Assembly (NCBI RefSeq): GCF_000147715.2
Contig: NC_017934.1
Coordinates: 124,001 to 188,000, forward strand
From: Mesotoga prima MesG1.Ag.4.2
GTDB taxonomy: Bacteria; Thermotogota; Thermotogae; Petrotogales; Kosmotogaceae
DNA length: 64,000 nt
Direction of reading: 5' to 3'
Part shown: positions 35,902 through 45,276 of the stretch, piece by piece
Position numbering within the stretch: the stretch's first letter is position 1
How the letters are laid out: the number at the start of each line of letters is the position of its first letter
Notes under the pieces: model-generated
Database searches by the model: none
The model's input: only the letters and a program-made list of their open reading frames with translations
What the model was told of the DNA's origin: nothing
Translations under genes and position numbers: made by a program

Positions 35902-36747
35902 ATGCCGTTAGTACCGCTTACAGAAGTTCTCAAGGATGCACAAGCAAAGAAATACGCTGTGCCTGGTTTCAACTTTCATCTATACGAAGACCTCGTTGCG
36001 ATTGTAGAAGCAGCGCAGGAAGCGAGATCACCAGTAATACTCATGGCTGCTGGAACCTGTATGAAACACTGGGGGCCGACGCTTGCAGCGGCTCTTATTA
36101 AAGAAGTGGCGGACAGTGTCGATATACCGGTTGTTGCCCATCTCGATCACGCTAGTAGTCTTGAGCTGATATTCAAGTCCATCCACGCAGGGTTCACTTC
36201 AGTTATGTACGACGGCTCCATGTTACCCGTTGAAGAAAACATTGCCAACAGCAAGATCGTAGTCAAGGTTGCAAGAGCTTTCGATGTATCAGTTGAAGCT
36301 GAACTGGGAAGAGTTGCAAAGGGTGAAGAAGGGGAATCGGCCGTTGAAATACTTACCGATCCTTCGGATGTAGTAATGTTCTGCGAGGCAACCGACGTCG
36401 ACGCGCTTGCCGTGGCTGTGGGCACTGTGCACGGAATGCAGAAGCAGGAAGCCAAGATTCATCTAGATCTGGTCGACGCGATATCCGAAGTCTCACCTGT
36501 ACCACTTGTGCTGCATGGTTCCAGCGGCGTATCCGACAACGACCTTAGGTACATTGCCACAACTGGTTTCTCCAAGATAAATATCGGGACAAGACTGAAG
36601 ACCGTCTTTACTGAAGGTATAAGAGAGGTTCTACAGAATGATCCAGATCTAAATGATCAGCTGAAACTACTCAAACTGGCCGTGCCGAGAGTCAAGGACA
36701 CAGTAAAAGAGAAAATAGAACTCCTCGGAAGCGGCAACAGAGCCTAG
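35902..36747 (+). CDS. Class II ketose-bisphosphate aldolase
   Basis: This is a 281-aa zinc aldolase. Residues expected for the family: VAHLDHASSLELI (catalytic Asp and zinc His), MYDGSMLPVEENI, VEAELGRVAKGEEG, AVGTVHGM (zinc His), VLHGSSGVSD (zinc His) and SKINIGTRLK (phosphate loop). It cleaves ketose bisphosphates to glycerone phosphate and glyceraldehyde 3-phosphate. Last gene of the operon; the start follows the FGGY stop by 1 bp, with AGGAGG overlapping the previous stop. Whether it prefers fructose or tagatose bisphosphate is unclear. Confidence 0.93.
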   Translation: MPLVPLTEVLKDAQAKKYAVPGFNFHLYEDLVAIVEAAQEARSPVILMAAGTCMKHWGPTLAAALIKEVADSVDIPVVAHLDHASSLELIFKSIHAGFTSVMYDGSMLPVEENIANSKIVVKVARAFDVSVEAELGRVAKGEEGESAVEILTDPSDVVMFCEATDVDALAVAVGTVHGMQKQEAKIHLDLVDAISEVSPVPLVLHGSSGVSDNDLRYIATTGFSKINIGTRLKTVFTEGIREVLQNDPDLNDQLKLLKLAVPRVKDTVKEKIELLGSGNRA

Positions 36748-38673
36748 TTATCGCCTGATCTAAATCAGTGCTACGTTGAGAAGTGGGTTTGGTATGGGTC
36801 TAGCAAGACTGCAATCCCGTGCAGATGCCCTGAACAGAACCCCTTGGACAGGAGCCCCCAAACAGGAACCCTGAACAATAGCATTTCAGGGCAGGCTTCA
36901 CAGGATGACAAGTAAGAGGCAGAATTGAGCGACTTAGGATGACAGTCTTCTCTTGTTTCGCGTTATTCTGCCTCTTCTAGGACCTGACAAATTCCCGCGA
37001 AAATGGGACCTTAGGAACATTTGGGAGCCAGTCTGCTAACGCAGGCCAGTCAGGCTCCGCCTGGCCAGTCTCGGCTTCGGCGAAGCCAGTTCCGCTTCGC
37101 GGGAGAAGAGCCGCTGTGCGCTTAAAATCAAGAACCCGCTGACACCTGGAAGAAACGCTTCGCACTGGACTCTGGCTAGAAGACGCTGAGCGCTGTGAAA
37201 CGAATAGGGGACTGACGAGCTCCTGACGTCTGTCCCCGTCTACTGCAATAGAAGGTAGTAAGACTTCGCAAGGAAAGAGCCACTGTGCGCTTAAGAACAA
37301 AAAACCGCTGGCCGCAGTAAAGAAACATCCCTCAAGATCGTGGACCCGTCCTTCGAAAGAGCCGCTGTGCGCTTAAGAACAAAAACCCGCTGGCCGCTGT
37401 AAAGAAACGTCCCTCGTCCCTTCGTACAGGATCGTGGACCCGTCCTTCGATTGGATCGGAGAGCAGATCCAGTATGGAGTCCTTGATGATTGTTCATTGG
37501 CATTGATAATCGGTAATGGTTCAGAGCCGCTTCAGTTTGCCAAACCCTAGACCCAATACCCTAGACCCGCAATCAATTCCGTCATTCTGAACTTGATTCA
37601 GAATCTCGATGCTCACTTCTTGAATGTCAGTAACGAGCCTACTTCATCGCCCTTAAGAAGAAGGTTTTCTTTCATCTTCTTACAACTTGCATCTTAGAAC
37701 TTGCAACCGTTTTTTTCTGAGAACGGAGAATCCATTTTTTGTTCTTCGAACCTCTGACAACTGACCTCTAACCCCGGTTTCTTTCGAAGCCAGATCCCGA
37801 AACAAGTTTGGGATGACAGTGTTAGGCAATTACGAAAACGTCACATCGCGTCATTCTGAACTTGATTCAGAATCTCGATGCTCTCTTGTTGAATGTCAGT
37901 AACGAGCTTACTTCATCGCCCTCAAGAAGAAGCTTTTTTTCTTCTTCTTGCATCTTGGAACTTGCAACCGTTCCTTTCTGAGAACGGAGAATCCATTTTT
38001 TTGTTCTTCGAACCTCTGACTACTGACCTCTAACCTCGGTTTCTTTCGAAGCTTAGATCCCGAAACAAGTTCGGGATGACAGCTCTTCAGGTCATTCTGG
38101 CATGCTTCTGGCCAGAATCTCGATTCATAACCCGAGACCCTGTACTCATGACTTTTTACCTTGCACTTTTCGTCATGAACTCGTTTTAACATCCCAGAGG
38201 GCTTTCTGAAAACGTCACATCCCGTCATTCTGAACTTGATTCAGAATCTCGATGCTCTCTTGTTGAATGTCAGTAACGAGCTTACTTCATTGCCATTAGA
38301 AAAAGGTCTTCTTTCTTCTTCTTGCAACTTGCATCTTAGAACTTGCAACCGTTTTTTTCTGAGAACGGTGAACCGTCCAACGATAATCCAGCTTCCGTTG
38401 CTCTTCCAACCTCTGACAACTGACCTCTAACCTCGGTCTTCCCCTTCAAAGCCCAGATCCTGAACAGGAGCACTTCAGGATGACCAAAAGAGCTGGTTCT
38501 GATCAGATTGCTTTAATATGCTTCTTGAGGATTGGTCTCGTTCTTGTTCTTTGCACCTGACCAACCACCAACCACCTACAACAAACAACGCCACATTACA
38601 CAAACTGTCTTCGGTTTCTAGCTGTGTTTTTCTTCTCTTTTCGGCAACGGACAAGACTCAACTTTATAAAAGC
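36748..38673. repeat. Gene-free repeat region
   Basis: No gene. About 37022-37140 is the AGCCAGTCTGCTAACGCAGG module (also at 9872, 40784, 61638), with palindromes such as GCTTCGGCGAAGC. About 37255-37450 holds two near-identical copies of a GCCGCTGTGCGCTTAAGAAC unit. About 37579-38450 is an array of three units, each starting CGTCATTCTGAACTTGATTC, then CAGTAACGAGCTTACTTCAT, ending in a GATCC(C/T)GAA-type stem-loop. None has a ribosome site or protein similarity. Confidence 0.8.
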
Positions 38674-39837
38674 TCACTTCGCCAGTTCGTAGATCTTTTT
38701 TACATCGTCCTTGTAAAGCTTCACGAACTGACCTAGAGGACCGTCTTCAGTTGCCTTCTTGGCCATCTCGTCAAACCTGTCGTCGGGAATTCCTGCGTCT
38801 GTTAGGGTAACGGGAATGCCGAGGCTCGCGAAGAATTCCTTCAGCCCTTTGATTCCCTCAAGAGCGGCCTTTTCGGGATTGCGGAAGTCCGGTTCGACAT
38901 CCCAAACTCTGTAAGCGAACTGAGCGAAACGCTCGATATCATGTTTGTAAACATATGTCATCCACGGAGCCCACATAATTGCAAGGCCTCCGCCATGAGC
39001 TATGTCATATATTGCGCTGAGTTCATGCTCCATGCCGTGGGTAGCCCAGTCTCCGATCCTTCCAGTGCTTAGCAAGTCGTTATGTGCTATTGTCCCTGCC
39101 CACATTATCTCGGCTCTAGCATCGTAATTTTCAGGCTCTTTGAGAGCTATTGGAGTGTTCCTGATCATCGTTCTAAGCGTGGCTTCGCAGAGTCTGTCCG
39201 TGAAATCTACGTTCTTGACATTTGTGAAGTACCTTTCCATTACATGGGACATTATATCCACCGCCCCGACTGCCGTCTGGTAATTTGGCAGCGTAAATGT
39301 CAGCTCGGGATTCATTATGGCGAATTTTGCCCTCATGTTTACGCTGTTGGTGGATCTCTTGTACCAGCCGTCTTCGTTTGTGATGACCGAGCCGCCACTA
39401 GATTCGCTTCCGGCCGCCGGTATAGTCAGAACTACACCCAACGGCAGCATCTCTTCCACTTTCTTTCCTTTTGAGTAGAAGTCCCAGACATCGCCTTCGT
39501 AGGGGACGCCTATTCCTATCGCCTTTGCAGAGTCGATGACACTTCCCCCGCCCACAGCGAGGATTGCGTCTATCCCGTTCTTTCGGCAGAGTTCAATTCC
39601 TTCCTTTACAAGTGAGAGTCTAGGGTTCGGCTTGACTCCGCCTAGCTCAAAGATCTCCACTCCTGCTTTTTTTAGGCTCTCTACTACACGATCATATATG
39701 CCGGTCTTCTTTATGCTGCCTCCACCGTAGTGAAAGAGGACTTTCTTGCCCAGCTTCGAAATCTCTTCTCCGACCTTCTTCTCGGTGTTTCTTCCGAAGA
39801 TTATCTTTGTTGCGTTGTGAAATGTGAAATCTAACAT
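38674..39837 (-). CDS. Iron-containing alcohol dehydrogenase (butanol-dehydrogenase type)
   Basis: This is a 387-aa group III alcohol dehydrogenase. Nucleotide-binding GGGSVIDSAKAIGIGV at about 95-110; metal ligands in GAVDIMSHVMERYF (Asp, His) and THGMEHELSAIYDIAHGGGL (two His). The length and pattern fit BdhA/YqhD-like NAD(P)H-dependent aldehyde reductases of fermenters. The GAGGAG site precedes the ATG. It lies 4 bp downstream of the Nudix gene on the same strand and is probably co-transcribed with it. It would reduce an aldehyde from sugar fermentation. Confidence 0.93.
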   Translation of the reverse strand: MLDFTFHNATKIIFGRNTEKKVGEEISKLGKKVLFHYGGGSIKKTGIYDRVVESLKKAGVEIFELGGVKPNPRLSLVKEGIELCRKNGIDAILAVGGGSVIDSAKAIGIGVPYEGDVWDFYSKGKKVEEMLPLGVVLTIPAAGSESSGGSVITNEDGWYKRSTNSVNMRAKFAIMNPELTFTLPNYQTAVGAVDIMSHVMERYFTNVKNVDFTDRLCEATLRTMIRNTPIALKEPENYDARAEIMWAGTIAHNDLLSTGRIGDWATHGMEHELSAIYDIAHGGGLAIMWAPWMTYVYKHDIERFAQFAYRVWDVEPDFRNPEKAALEGIKGLKEFFASLGIPVTLTDAGIPDDRFDEMAKKATEDGPLGQFVKLYKDDVKKIYELAK

Positions 39838-39841
39838 CTAA

Positions 39842-40399
39842 TCACTCCTCTCTTATATGTATTACTTCATGATCATTAAGATAGTCCGATTTTCCGCTGC
39901 CACGATTCTCTATGATCTCGATAATTCTTTCAATAGATGCTTCAATTATCCTTGCCGTTGCTCCCCAGACCACGAAGCCGGGGAAACGGTATCTGATTGT
40001 TCTCTTCCCGTTCGGCATTATGATAGGTTCGGGAGCATTCATGATCAGAGACTTAACGGAAAGAAAGACAATGTCCTCCACTTCATTCTTGTTGATCCTG
40101 AACTTCAGATCGTCAATAAATCCAAGGAATGATGTGATTACCTTGCCAGAGGTGACGGTTGTGCTGACATTCAGCGGGTAGATCTCGTCAAGCGAAGAGG
40201 GAAGAGCACCGATCTCTTCCTTCATTTCCCTTACGGCGCATTCAAGAAGCGTCTCGTTCTCTTCTCTGTGTCCCCCCGGGAAACTGATCTGCCCAGGATG
40301 ACTTATCCTGGTCGACCTCCTTGTAAGAAGCAAATGGTAATCTCCGCAGATCTTCACAATAGGTACGAACACTGCCGTTCTTTGATTTTCCGAATACAA
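39842..40399 (-). CDS. Nudix hydrolase, coenzyme A pyrophosphatase type
   Basis: This is a 185-aa protein; TTG start after GAGGTGGGG. The Nudix box is GGHREENETLLECAVREMKEE followed by IG, containing all G-x5-E-x7-RE-x-x-EE residues. The preceding LLTRRSTRISHPGQISFPGG matches the NuCoA motif of enzymes that split CoA or acyl-CoA into 3',5'-ADP and phosphopantetheine. Divergent from the thioredoxin gene, with about 60 bp between. Confidence 0.9.
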   Translation of the reverse strand: MYSENQRTAVFVPIVKICGDYHLLLTRRSTRISHPGQISFPGGHREENETLLECAVREMKEEIGALPSSLDEIYPLNVSTTVTSGKVITSFLGFIDDLKFRINKNEVEDIVFLSVKSLIMNAPEPIIMPNGKRTIRYRFPGFVVWGATARIIEASIERIIEIIENRGSGKSDYLNDHEVIHIREE

Positions 40400-40461
40400 G
40401 ACCCCACCTCGCGCATATTCTACTATTATTATCCATTATAATGCTTTTAGGAGGCGATGAA

Positions 40462-40773
40462 GTGAAGGAGATTACACTGAGAGAGTTGAGAGAGGTTACC
40501 GGACTGGTTCTGGTAGATTTCTTCAGTCCCGGTTGCGGTGTCTGCACAGCCATAGAGACGAAACTGGTGGCAGTCGAGAAGGATTTCCCTTCATGGAAGT
40601 TCTTCAAGATAAACACTGTCGAGAATCCCGCCGTTGCTTCTGAATACTCGGTATTCACTGTCCCAACGATTGTAGTGCAAACGGACGGAAGAGAGCAGAA
40701 AAGGTGGAGCAGGTACTTCTCTCTGGAAGACGTAATCGAATTTCTCCACGAAATAGACGAAACAGAGGGATAG
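40462..40773 (+). CDS. Thioredoxin-fold protein
   Basis: This is a 103-aa protein. The GTG at 40462 (VKEITLREL) is chosen because AGGAGG lies at 40450-40455; the upstream in-frame ATG at 40441 precedes that site. Active site FFSPGCGVC (CxxC with Gly-Val, unlike the usual CGPC), then the cis-Pro segment FTVPTIVVQ. Full thioredoxin length with the beta-alpha-beta pattern. It could reduce disulfides in the cytoplasm; the partner is unknown. A TATAAT at 40437-40442 is probably too close to be its -10. Confidence 0.88.
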   Translation: MKEITLRELREVTGLVLVDFFSPGCGVCTAIETKLVAVEKDFPSWKFFKINTVENPAVASEYSVFTVPTIVVQTDGREQKRWSRYFSLEDVIEFLHEIDETEG

Positions 40774-40777
40774 CGTT

Positions 40778-41125
40778 TGAAAGCCAGTCTGCTGACGCAG
40801 GCCACTCACAGTTCGCCTGGCCAGTCTCGCCTTTGGCAAGGCCAGTTCCGATTCGCGGGAGAAGAACCGCTGTGCGCTTAAAATCAAGAACCCGCTGACA
40901 GCTGGAAAAAGGCTTCGCGCTGGACTCTGACTAGAAGACGCTGAGCGCTGTGAAGAGCCGTCCTTGGATAAGATTAAGCGAGAAAATGTAATGTCGAGAC
41001 GCTCGCTCCGCTCGCGAGAAGACGAGAGTTATAATCATTGACCTTCAACGGTCCACCGTTATCCGACAAAAGCGTAAAGAGTGGGTTAGCAAGAACGGGT
41101 TATCAAAATCGAGTTATGAAAACCG
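40778..41125 (+). repeat. Dispersed module plus 14-bp tandem repeat (copy 2)
   Basis: About 40778-40900 is the palindrome-rich module with AGCCAGTCTGCTGACGCAGG. About 41020-41062 contains AGAAGACGAGAGTTATAATC and an ACGGTC/GACCGT inverted repeat shared with 51818-51865 and 61725-61760. About 41081-41125 shows the 14-bp tandem unit (GGGTTAGCAAGAAC, GGGTTATCAAAATC). Confidence 0.75.
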
Positions 41126-41229
41126 AATAGGATTGATTGGCGCAAAGGCAGATTTGCTTCGGGAAGACGCAGTGAGGGACTTACAATAGACTGCTACCAG
41201 ATGGCAATTCCAGACGATTATGCAGTTCT

Positions 41230-41258
41230 TTCTGTAGGGGCGAACGGCTGTTCGCCCA
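41230..41258 (+). repeat. Left-type REP palindrome, isolated copy
   Basis: GGGCGAACGGCTGTTCGCCC preceded by TTCTGTAG, with the same upstream flank (GACGATTATGCAGTTCTTT) as the RAYT element copies at 52-62 kb. Confidence 0.8.
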
Positions 41259-41520
41259 AATGAGTACTGATAAGGGAACAAGAGCAGCAGTTTCACAGAT
41301 TATCACCCAGATCCTGTACAGAAGCACGAGGATGACAAGAAGTAAGGGGTCGGTATGAGTGACTTAGGATGACGGCCATTCTATTTTCACGTCACTTTAA
41401 TTCTTATTGTTTTTCTGAGCGATTAGCCTACAGCGTTTCAAACAAGCGGTTCTTCCAGAGATAGGGGTCTTCATCTTGATCGTGCAGCAGTATTATAGAA
41501 TAGTGTGTCGATTTCTTTCT

Positions 41521-41836
41521 GTAGGGGCGAACGGCTGTTCGCGCGCGATAGCTTGACAATATGTACGCATCGCCGGCAATGTTTGTTGGGAGCAATGGTT
41601 GATGGCAGAGTAATCTTGAGTAGCATTGGCAGAATCGTTTATGAACATGTCATCCGCAGTGAGAAAGAACTGAATCGAATTCGTGATTACATTGAGAATA
41701 ACCCCTTGAGATTGCAGATAGACAGAGAGAATCCCGACAGAAAGACAAGTCAGGTTCGTTTAACTATTGAAGAGGATGATCTCTATCCTTGGGAAGATTG
41801 ATCCTTAATAGCGGGCGTGCCGCCGCGCGCCCCTAC
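41521..41836 (+). mobile_element. RAYT deletion derivative A (non-autonomous REP element)
   Basis: This 316-bp unit is bounded by the left palindrome (GGGCGAACGGCTGTTCGC form, mutated to GCGCGC at its end) and the right palindrome (41811-41836). The coding part keeps CTHRRQCLLGAMVDGRVILSS, then joins IGRIV directly to YEHVIRSEKELNRIRDYIEN and ends TIEEDDLYPWED. The 5' end and the central block with the PNHLHG histidine motif are deleted, so it cannot encode transposase. Both deletion junctions are the same as at 52237-52551. Confidence 0.85.
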
Positions 41837-41930
41837 ATCCGTTTGGATCGAATTTATTCTCACATGCAACTTACAACTTGGAACTGCTCTTCTCAACGTA
41901 CGAGTTATCTCAAAAGCGAAAATCGGCTCT

Positions 41931-42037
41931 TTCCCCGCGAAGCGGGCACTGCGTCCTGGTGCGATCTTTGCCAGCACTGCGACCTGGGATGTTCTTCCCA
42001 GCCTTGCGTCCGCCGATGATTTTCGGCGCCTTGCGTC
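41931..42037 (-). repeat. Hairpin array with decamer spacers, copy 1
   Basis: Read on the minus strand, decamers of the form GACGCAAGGC/GTCGCAGTGC alternate with four different short hairpins (e.g. CGCCGAAA...TCGGCG, TGGGAAGAACATCCCA, CCCGCTTCGCGGG). A second copy is at 42342-42448 and a third, in the opposite orientation, at 51661-51764. Confidence 0.75.
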
Positions 42038-42341
42038 TTATTCCGTTCTTTCCAACCACCTACCCGCTACCACCGACCACGTCTTCAAAAGCCCAGATCC
42101 CGGATGAAGTCCGGGATGACAGCCCTTCGCGTCATTCTGGCATACTTCTGGCCAGATTTGGCTCGTTCAACTATTGAAGAGGATGATCTCTATCCTTGGG
42201 AAGACTGATCATTATTGATAGCGGGCGTGCCGCCGCACGCCCCTACATCCGTTTGGATCGAATTTATTCTCACATGCAACTCACAACTTGGAACTGCTCT
42301 TCTCAACGCACGAGTTATCTCAAAAGCGAAAATCGGCTCTT

Positions 42342-42448
42342 TCCCCGCGAAACTGGCACTGCGTCCTGGTGCGATCTTTGCCAGCATTGCGACCTGGGAT
42401 GTTCTTCCCAGCCTTGCATCCGCCGATGCTTTTCGGCGCCTTGCGTCT
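42342..42448 (-). repeat. Hairpin array with decamer spacers, copy 2
   Basis: Near-identical to 41931-42037; one outer stem is altered (CCGCGAAACTGG), so that hairpin is lost while the decamers persist. Confidence 0.75.
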
Positions 42449-43062
42449 TATTCCGTTCTTTCCAACCCCCTACCTGCCATCCCCGACCACGGTTCCCTTC
42501 AGAAGAGCAGATCCCGAAACAAGTTCGGGATGACAATCCTTCAGTTCATTCTGGCATGATTCTGGCCAGAATCCGGTTCGTTCAACTATTGAAGAGGATG
42601 ATCTCTATCCTTGGGAAGATTGATCCTTAATAGCGGGCGTGCCGCCGCACGCCCCTACATCCGCTTGGGTCGAAATTATTTGCAATGCAACTCACAATTT
42701 GGAACTTGTAACCGTTCTTTTCTGAGAACGGAGAACCTTTCAAAGGTAAACCTGTTTCTTTTGCTCTTACGAACCCGCTACCTGATGCCATCGACTACGG
42801 TTTCTCAAAAGCCCAGATCCCGGATGAAGTCCGGGATGACAGCCCTTCGCGTCATTCTGGCATACTTCTGGCCAGATTTGGCTCGTTCAACTACTGAAGA
42901 GGATGATCTCTATCCTTGGGAAGACTGATCCTTAATAGCGGGCGTGCCGCCGCACGCCCCTACATCCGTTTGGGTCGAATTTATTCTCACATGCAACTCA
43001 CAACTTGGAACTGATTCTTTGTCCTTTCCAACCCCCTAACTGCTACCACCGACCACGTCTTT

Positions 43063-43119
43063 GCGGTGTATACTTTTGATTGATAGTGGCTTCAAAGCTT
43101 CAGGAGGGGGTGCACCACT
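43063..43119 (+). promoter_or_regulatory. Conserved leader of block A
   Basis: CGGTGTATACTTTTGATTG, then TAGTGGCTTCA and GCTTCAGGAGGGGGTGCA, is conserved before block B (53117-53177). TATACT is a possible -10; the matching -35 would fall inside the neighbouring REP repeat. The AGGAGGGGG ribosome site is 8-9 bp from the start. Confidence 0.5.
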
Positions 43120-45276
43120 TTGAGGATCGGAATTGCCGGACTCGGAACAGTCGGGTCATGTGTCTACGCGATTCTTTCGGATAAGGGAGACGAGATCGAA
43201 AAGAGGTCGGGGAGAAGATGCGTCGTCTCCAAGGTCATTACGAGAACTCACAGCAAGTACGAGAAGCTGGGAATTCCTTCCGATCTGATCGCGGAGGATT
43301 TCGAGGATCTTATTATAAACAGCGATATAGTTGTTGAGACGATTGGCGGGACTGAAGCCGCCAGAAAGCTGGTAAAGCAGTCTCTCGAGCTGAATAGAAC
43401 GGTCGTGACGGCCAACAAGATGCTTATTTCGGAATTCGGCAACGAATTCATGAACAGTTCTCCGATCAAGAGCCTATTCTTCGAAGCGGCCGTCGGTGGG
43501 GGTATTCCTATCATCTCTCTTCTGGAGGACTATCTCATCTTCCATGGAATCAAACGCATTCGGGGTATTCTGAATGGGACAACGAATTTCATACTTTCCG
43601 AGATGCAGAAGGGAATTGACTACGCTTCGGCTCTGAAGATTGCTCAGGAAAAGGGTTATGCGGAAGCCGATCCATCGAGCGATGTGAAAGGCTTCGATGC
43701 TGCTTATAAGCTGTCGGTGCTCACCGGCGTCAAAACAGGCGTCTTCCCCGGTATTTCCACGATTGAAACAAAGGGCATCGAAGGAATAGAGAAAAGCGAT
43801 CTTGAGAGAGCAGCGACCGCAGGGAAAAAGCTCAAATTGATCGGGACAATCGACTTCGAAAGGGAGAGGGCTTCAGTTCAGCCGCAGGAAGTTGAAAGAG
43901 ACGATCCACTGTGGAGCGTAGACGGTGTCGAGAACGCCATAGAAGTTGAAACGGATCTTTCTGGAAGATTTCTTCTCAGGGGCGAGGGCGCGGGAGCCCA
44001 GCCGACCGCAACGGCTATCATCTCTGACATTCTGAGGGCGTCGAGATATGCGGAGAAGCAGAGCAATTCCGTTGTGATTATGAAATTTGGCGGGACTTCA
44101 GTTGACACGCCGGAGAAGATAAAGGATGTGGCGCAGCGGGTCCAGCGAAAGGTTCTGAGCGGCGTCAAACCCGTTCTCGTTGTATCGGCAATGGGTTTTG
44201 AAACAGATACGCTTCACGAACTTGCCCGAGAGATTTCAGACAAGCCAAACGGAAGAGAGATGGACATGCTTCTGGCGACAGGCGAGCAGAAGTCGATAGC
44301 CCTTGTAGCGATGGCGATCCAAGAGCTTGGAATGAAATCGATCTCCCTTTCCGGTAATCAGGCGAGGATACAGACAGATTCGAACTTCTCGAACGCGAGA
44401 ATCGTCGGGATAGATGCCGACCTTATAAACAGATATCTGAAGAACGGCTACGTTCCGGTTGTTGCAGGCTTCCAGGGGTCCACATTCTCCGGAGAGATCA
44501 CGACACTCGGCAGGGGAGGATCGGATCTGACCGCCGTCGTTCTTGCAAAGGCGCTGGGATCGCAGCTGTGCGAAATATATAAGGATGTGGACGGCGTCTA
44601 TTCGGCCGACCCGAGGATAGTTCCCAATGCAAGGCCGATAAAAGAGATATCTTGGGAAGAGATGATAGAGCTTTCGAAGCAGGGTGCTCAGGTTCTTCAA
44701 AGCAGAGCATCGGAATTCGTAAGGAAGTATGATATAAAGGTGCTTGTGAAAAACGCGCACACCAATGCTAGAGGCACGCTTATATGGAGGGGATCAAAAG
44801 TGGAACAGCCTATTGTGAGAGCAGTAACTTCGGATCAGGACATCGTGAAAGTCGTTCTGCAAGAGGTACCTGACAGACCGGGAATAGCGGCGAGAGTTCT
44901 GAAGACCCTTGCCGAGCAGAATGTCAACATCGACATGATAATACAGAGTATGAGAAGCGGGGATTACAACACGATGGCCTTCACTATCCAGGCAAGCGAT
45001 CTCGACAAGCTGAAGCAAGACGTACTTAAGTCGAGGAGCGAAGCCAGAGAAATCACCGTCGAAGGCGCCATCGCAAAACTCTCTATCGTCGGAGTAAATC
45101 TTACTGCCACTCCCGCTATCGCGGCGACGCTCTTCGAGACCCTTGCTAACGAGGGCATCAACATAGACATGATCAGCGCAAGCAACAGCAGGATTTCCGT
45201 CGTAATAGACAACAAGAAAGTGAGTCTTGCCGTTAACGCCATTCACAGCGCCTTCAGTCTGGAGGAGATCATATGA
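43120..45276 (+). CDS. Bifunctional homoserine dehydrogenase-aspartate kinase, copy A
   Basis: This is a 718-aa fusion. Homoserine dehydrogenase comes first: NAD(P) motif GLGTVGS (7-13), ANKMLIS, GGGIPII and RIRGILNGTTNFILSEM. Aspartate kinase follows from about 318: VVIMKFGGTSVDTPEKI, TLGRGGSDLTAVVLAKAL and EIYKDVDGVYSADPRI. It ends with two ACT domains (about 575 and 655) that normally bind threonine or lysine. The order is the reverse of E. coli ThrA and, as I recall, equals Thermotoga. It catalyses the first and third steps from aspartate to threonine. The start is TTG here but ATG in copy B. It overlaps thrC by 4 bp. Confidence 0.94.
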   Translation: MRIGIAGLGTVGSCVYAILSDKGDEIEKRSGRRCVVSKVITRTHSKYEKLGIPSDLIAEDFEDLIINSDIVVETIGGTEAARKLVKQSLELNRTVVTANKMLISEFGNEFMNSSPIKSLFFEAAVGGGIPIISLLEDYLIFHGIKRIRGILNGTTNFILSEMQKGIDYASALKIAQEKGYAEADPSSDVKGFDAAYKLSVLTGVKTGVFPGISTIETKGIEGIEKSDLERAATAGKKLKLIGTIDFERERASVQPQEVERDDPLWSVDGVENAIEVETDLSGRFLLRGEGAGAQPTATAIISDILRASRYAEKQSNSVVIMKFGGTSVDTPEKIKDVAQRVQRKVLSGVKPVLVVSAMGFETDTLHELAREISDKPNGREMDMLLATGEQKSIALVAMAIQELGMKSISLSGNQARIQTDSNFSNARIVGIDADLINRYLKNGYVPVVAGFQGSTFSGEITTLGRGGSDLTAVVLAKALGSQLCEIYKDVDGVYSADPRIVPNARPIKEISWEEMIELSKQGAQVLQSRASEFVRKYDIKVLVKNAHTNARGTLIWRGSKVEQPIVRAVTSDQDIVKVVLQEVPDRPGIAARVLKTLAEQNVNIDMIIQSMRSGDYNTMAFTIQASDLDKLKQDVLKSRSEAREITVEGAIAKLSIVGVNLTATPAIAATLFETLANEGINIDMISASNSRISVVIDNKKVSLAVNAIHSAFSLEEII

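Larger units (their letters stand above)
41837..43062 (+). repeat. Composite REP array before gene block A
   Basis: Three more right-type palindromes (42221-42246, 42633-42658, 42938-42963) lie here, each preceded by the RAYT 3' tail (EEDDLYPWED codons), and separated by about 410, 412 and 305 bp counting from 41811. Two units contain the hairpin array described separately. The array runs to ACCACCGACCACGTCTTT, 60 bp before the hom-ask start. Confidence 0.85.

Noticed and set aside
36748-38670. Several ORFs of 60-110 codons
   Set aside because: All lie in dispersed repeats and have no ribosome site, signal peptide or family pattern.
28261-43062. CRISPR arrays
   Set aside because: The repeats are 150-400 bp apart, composite and unequal in spacing, with no short direct repeats of constant length and no cas genes. 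They are REP/RAYT arrays.
43063-43119. Riboswitch or T-box before the threonine genes
   Set aside because: The conserved leader is under 60 bp and shows no specifier stem, T-box motif or known aptamer.
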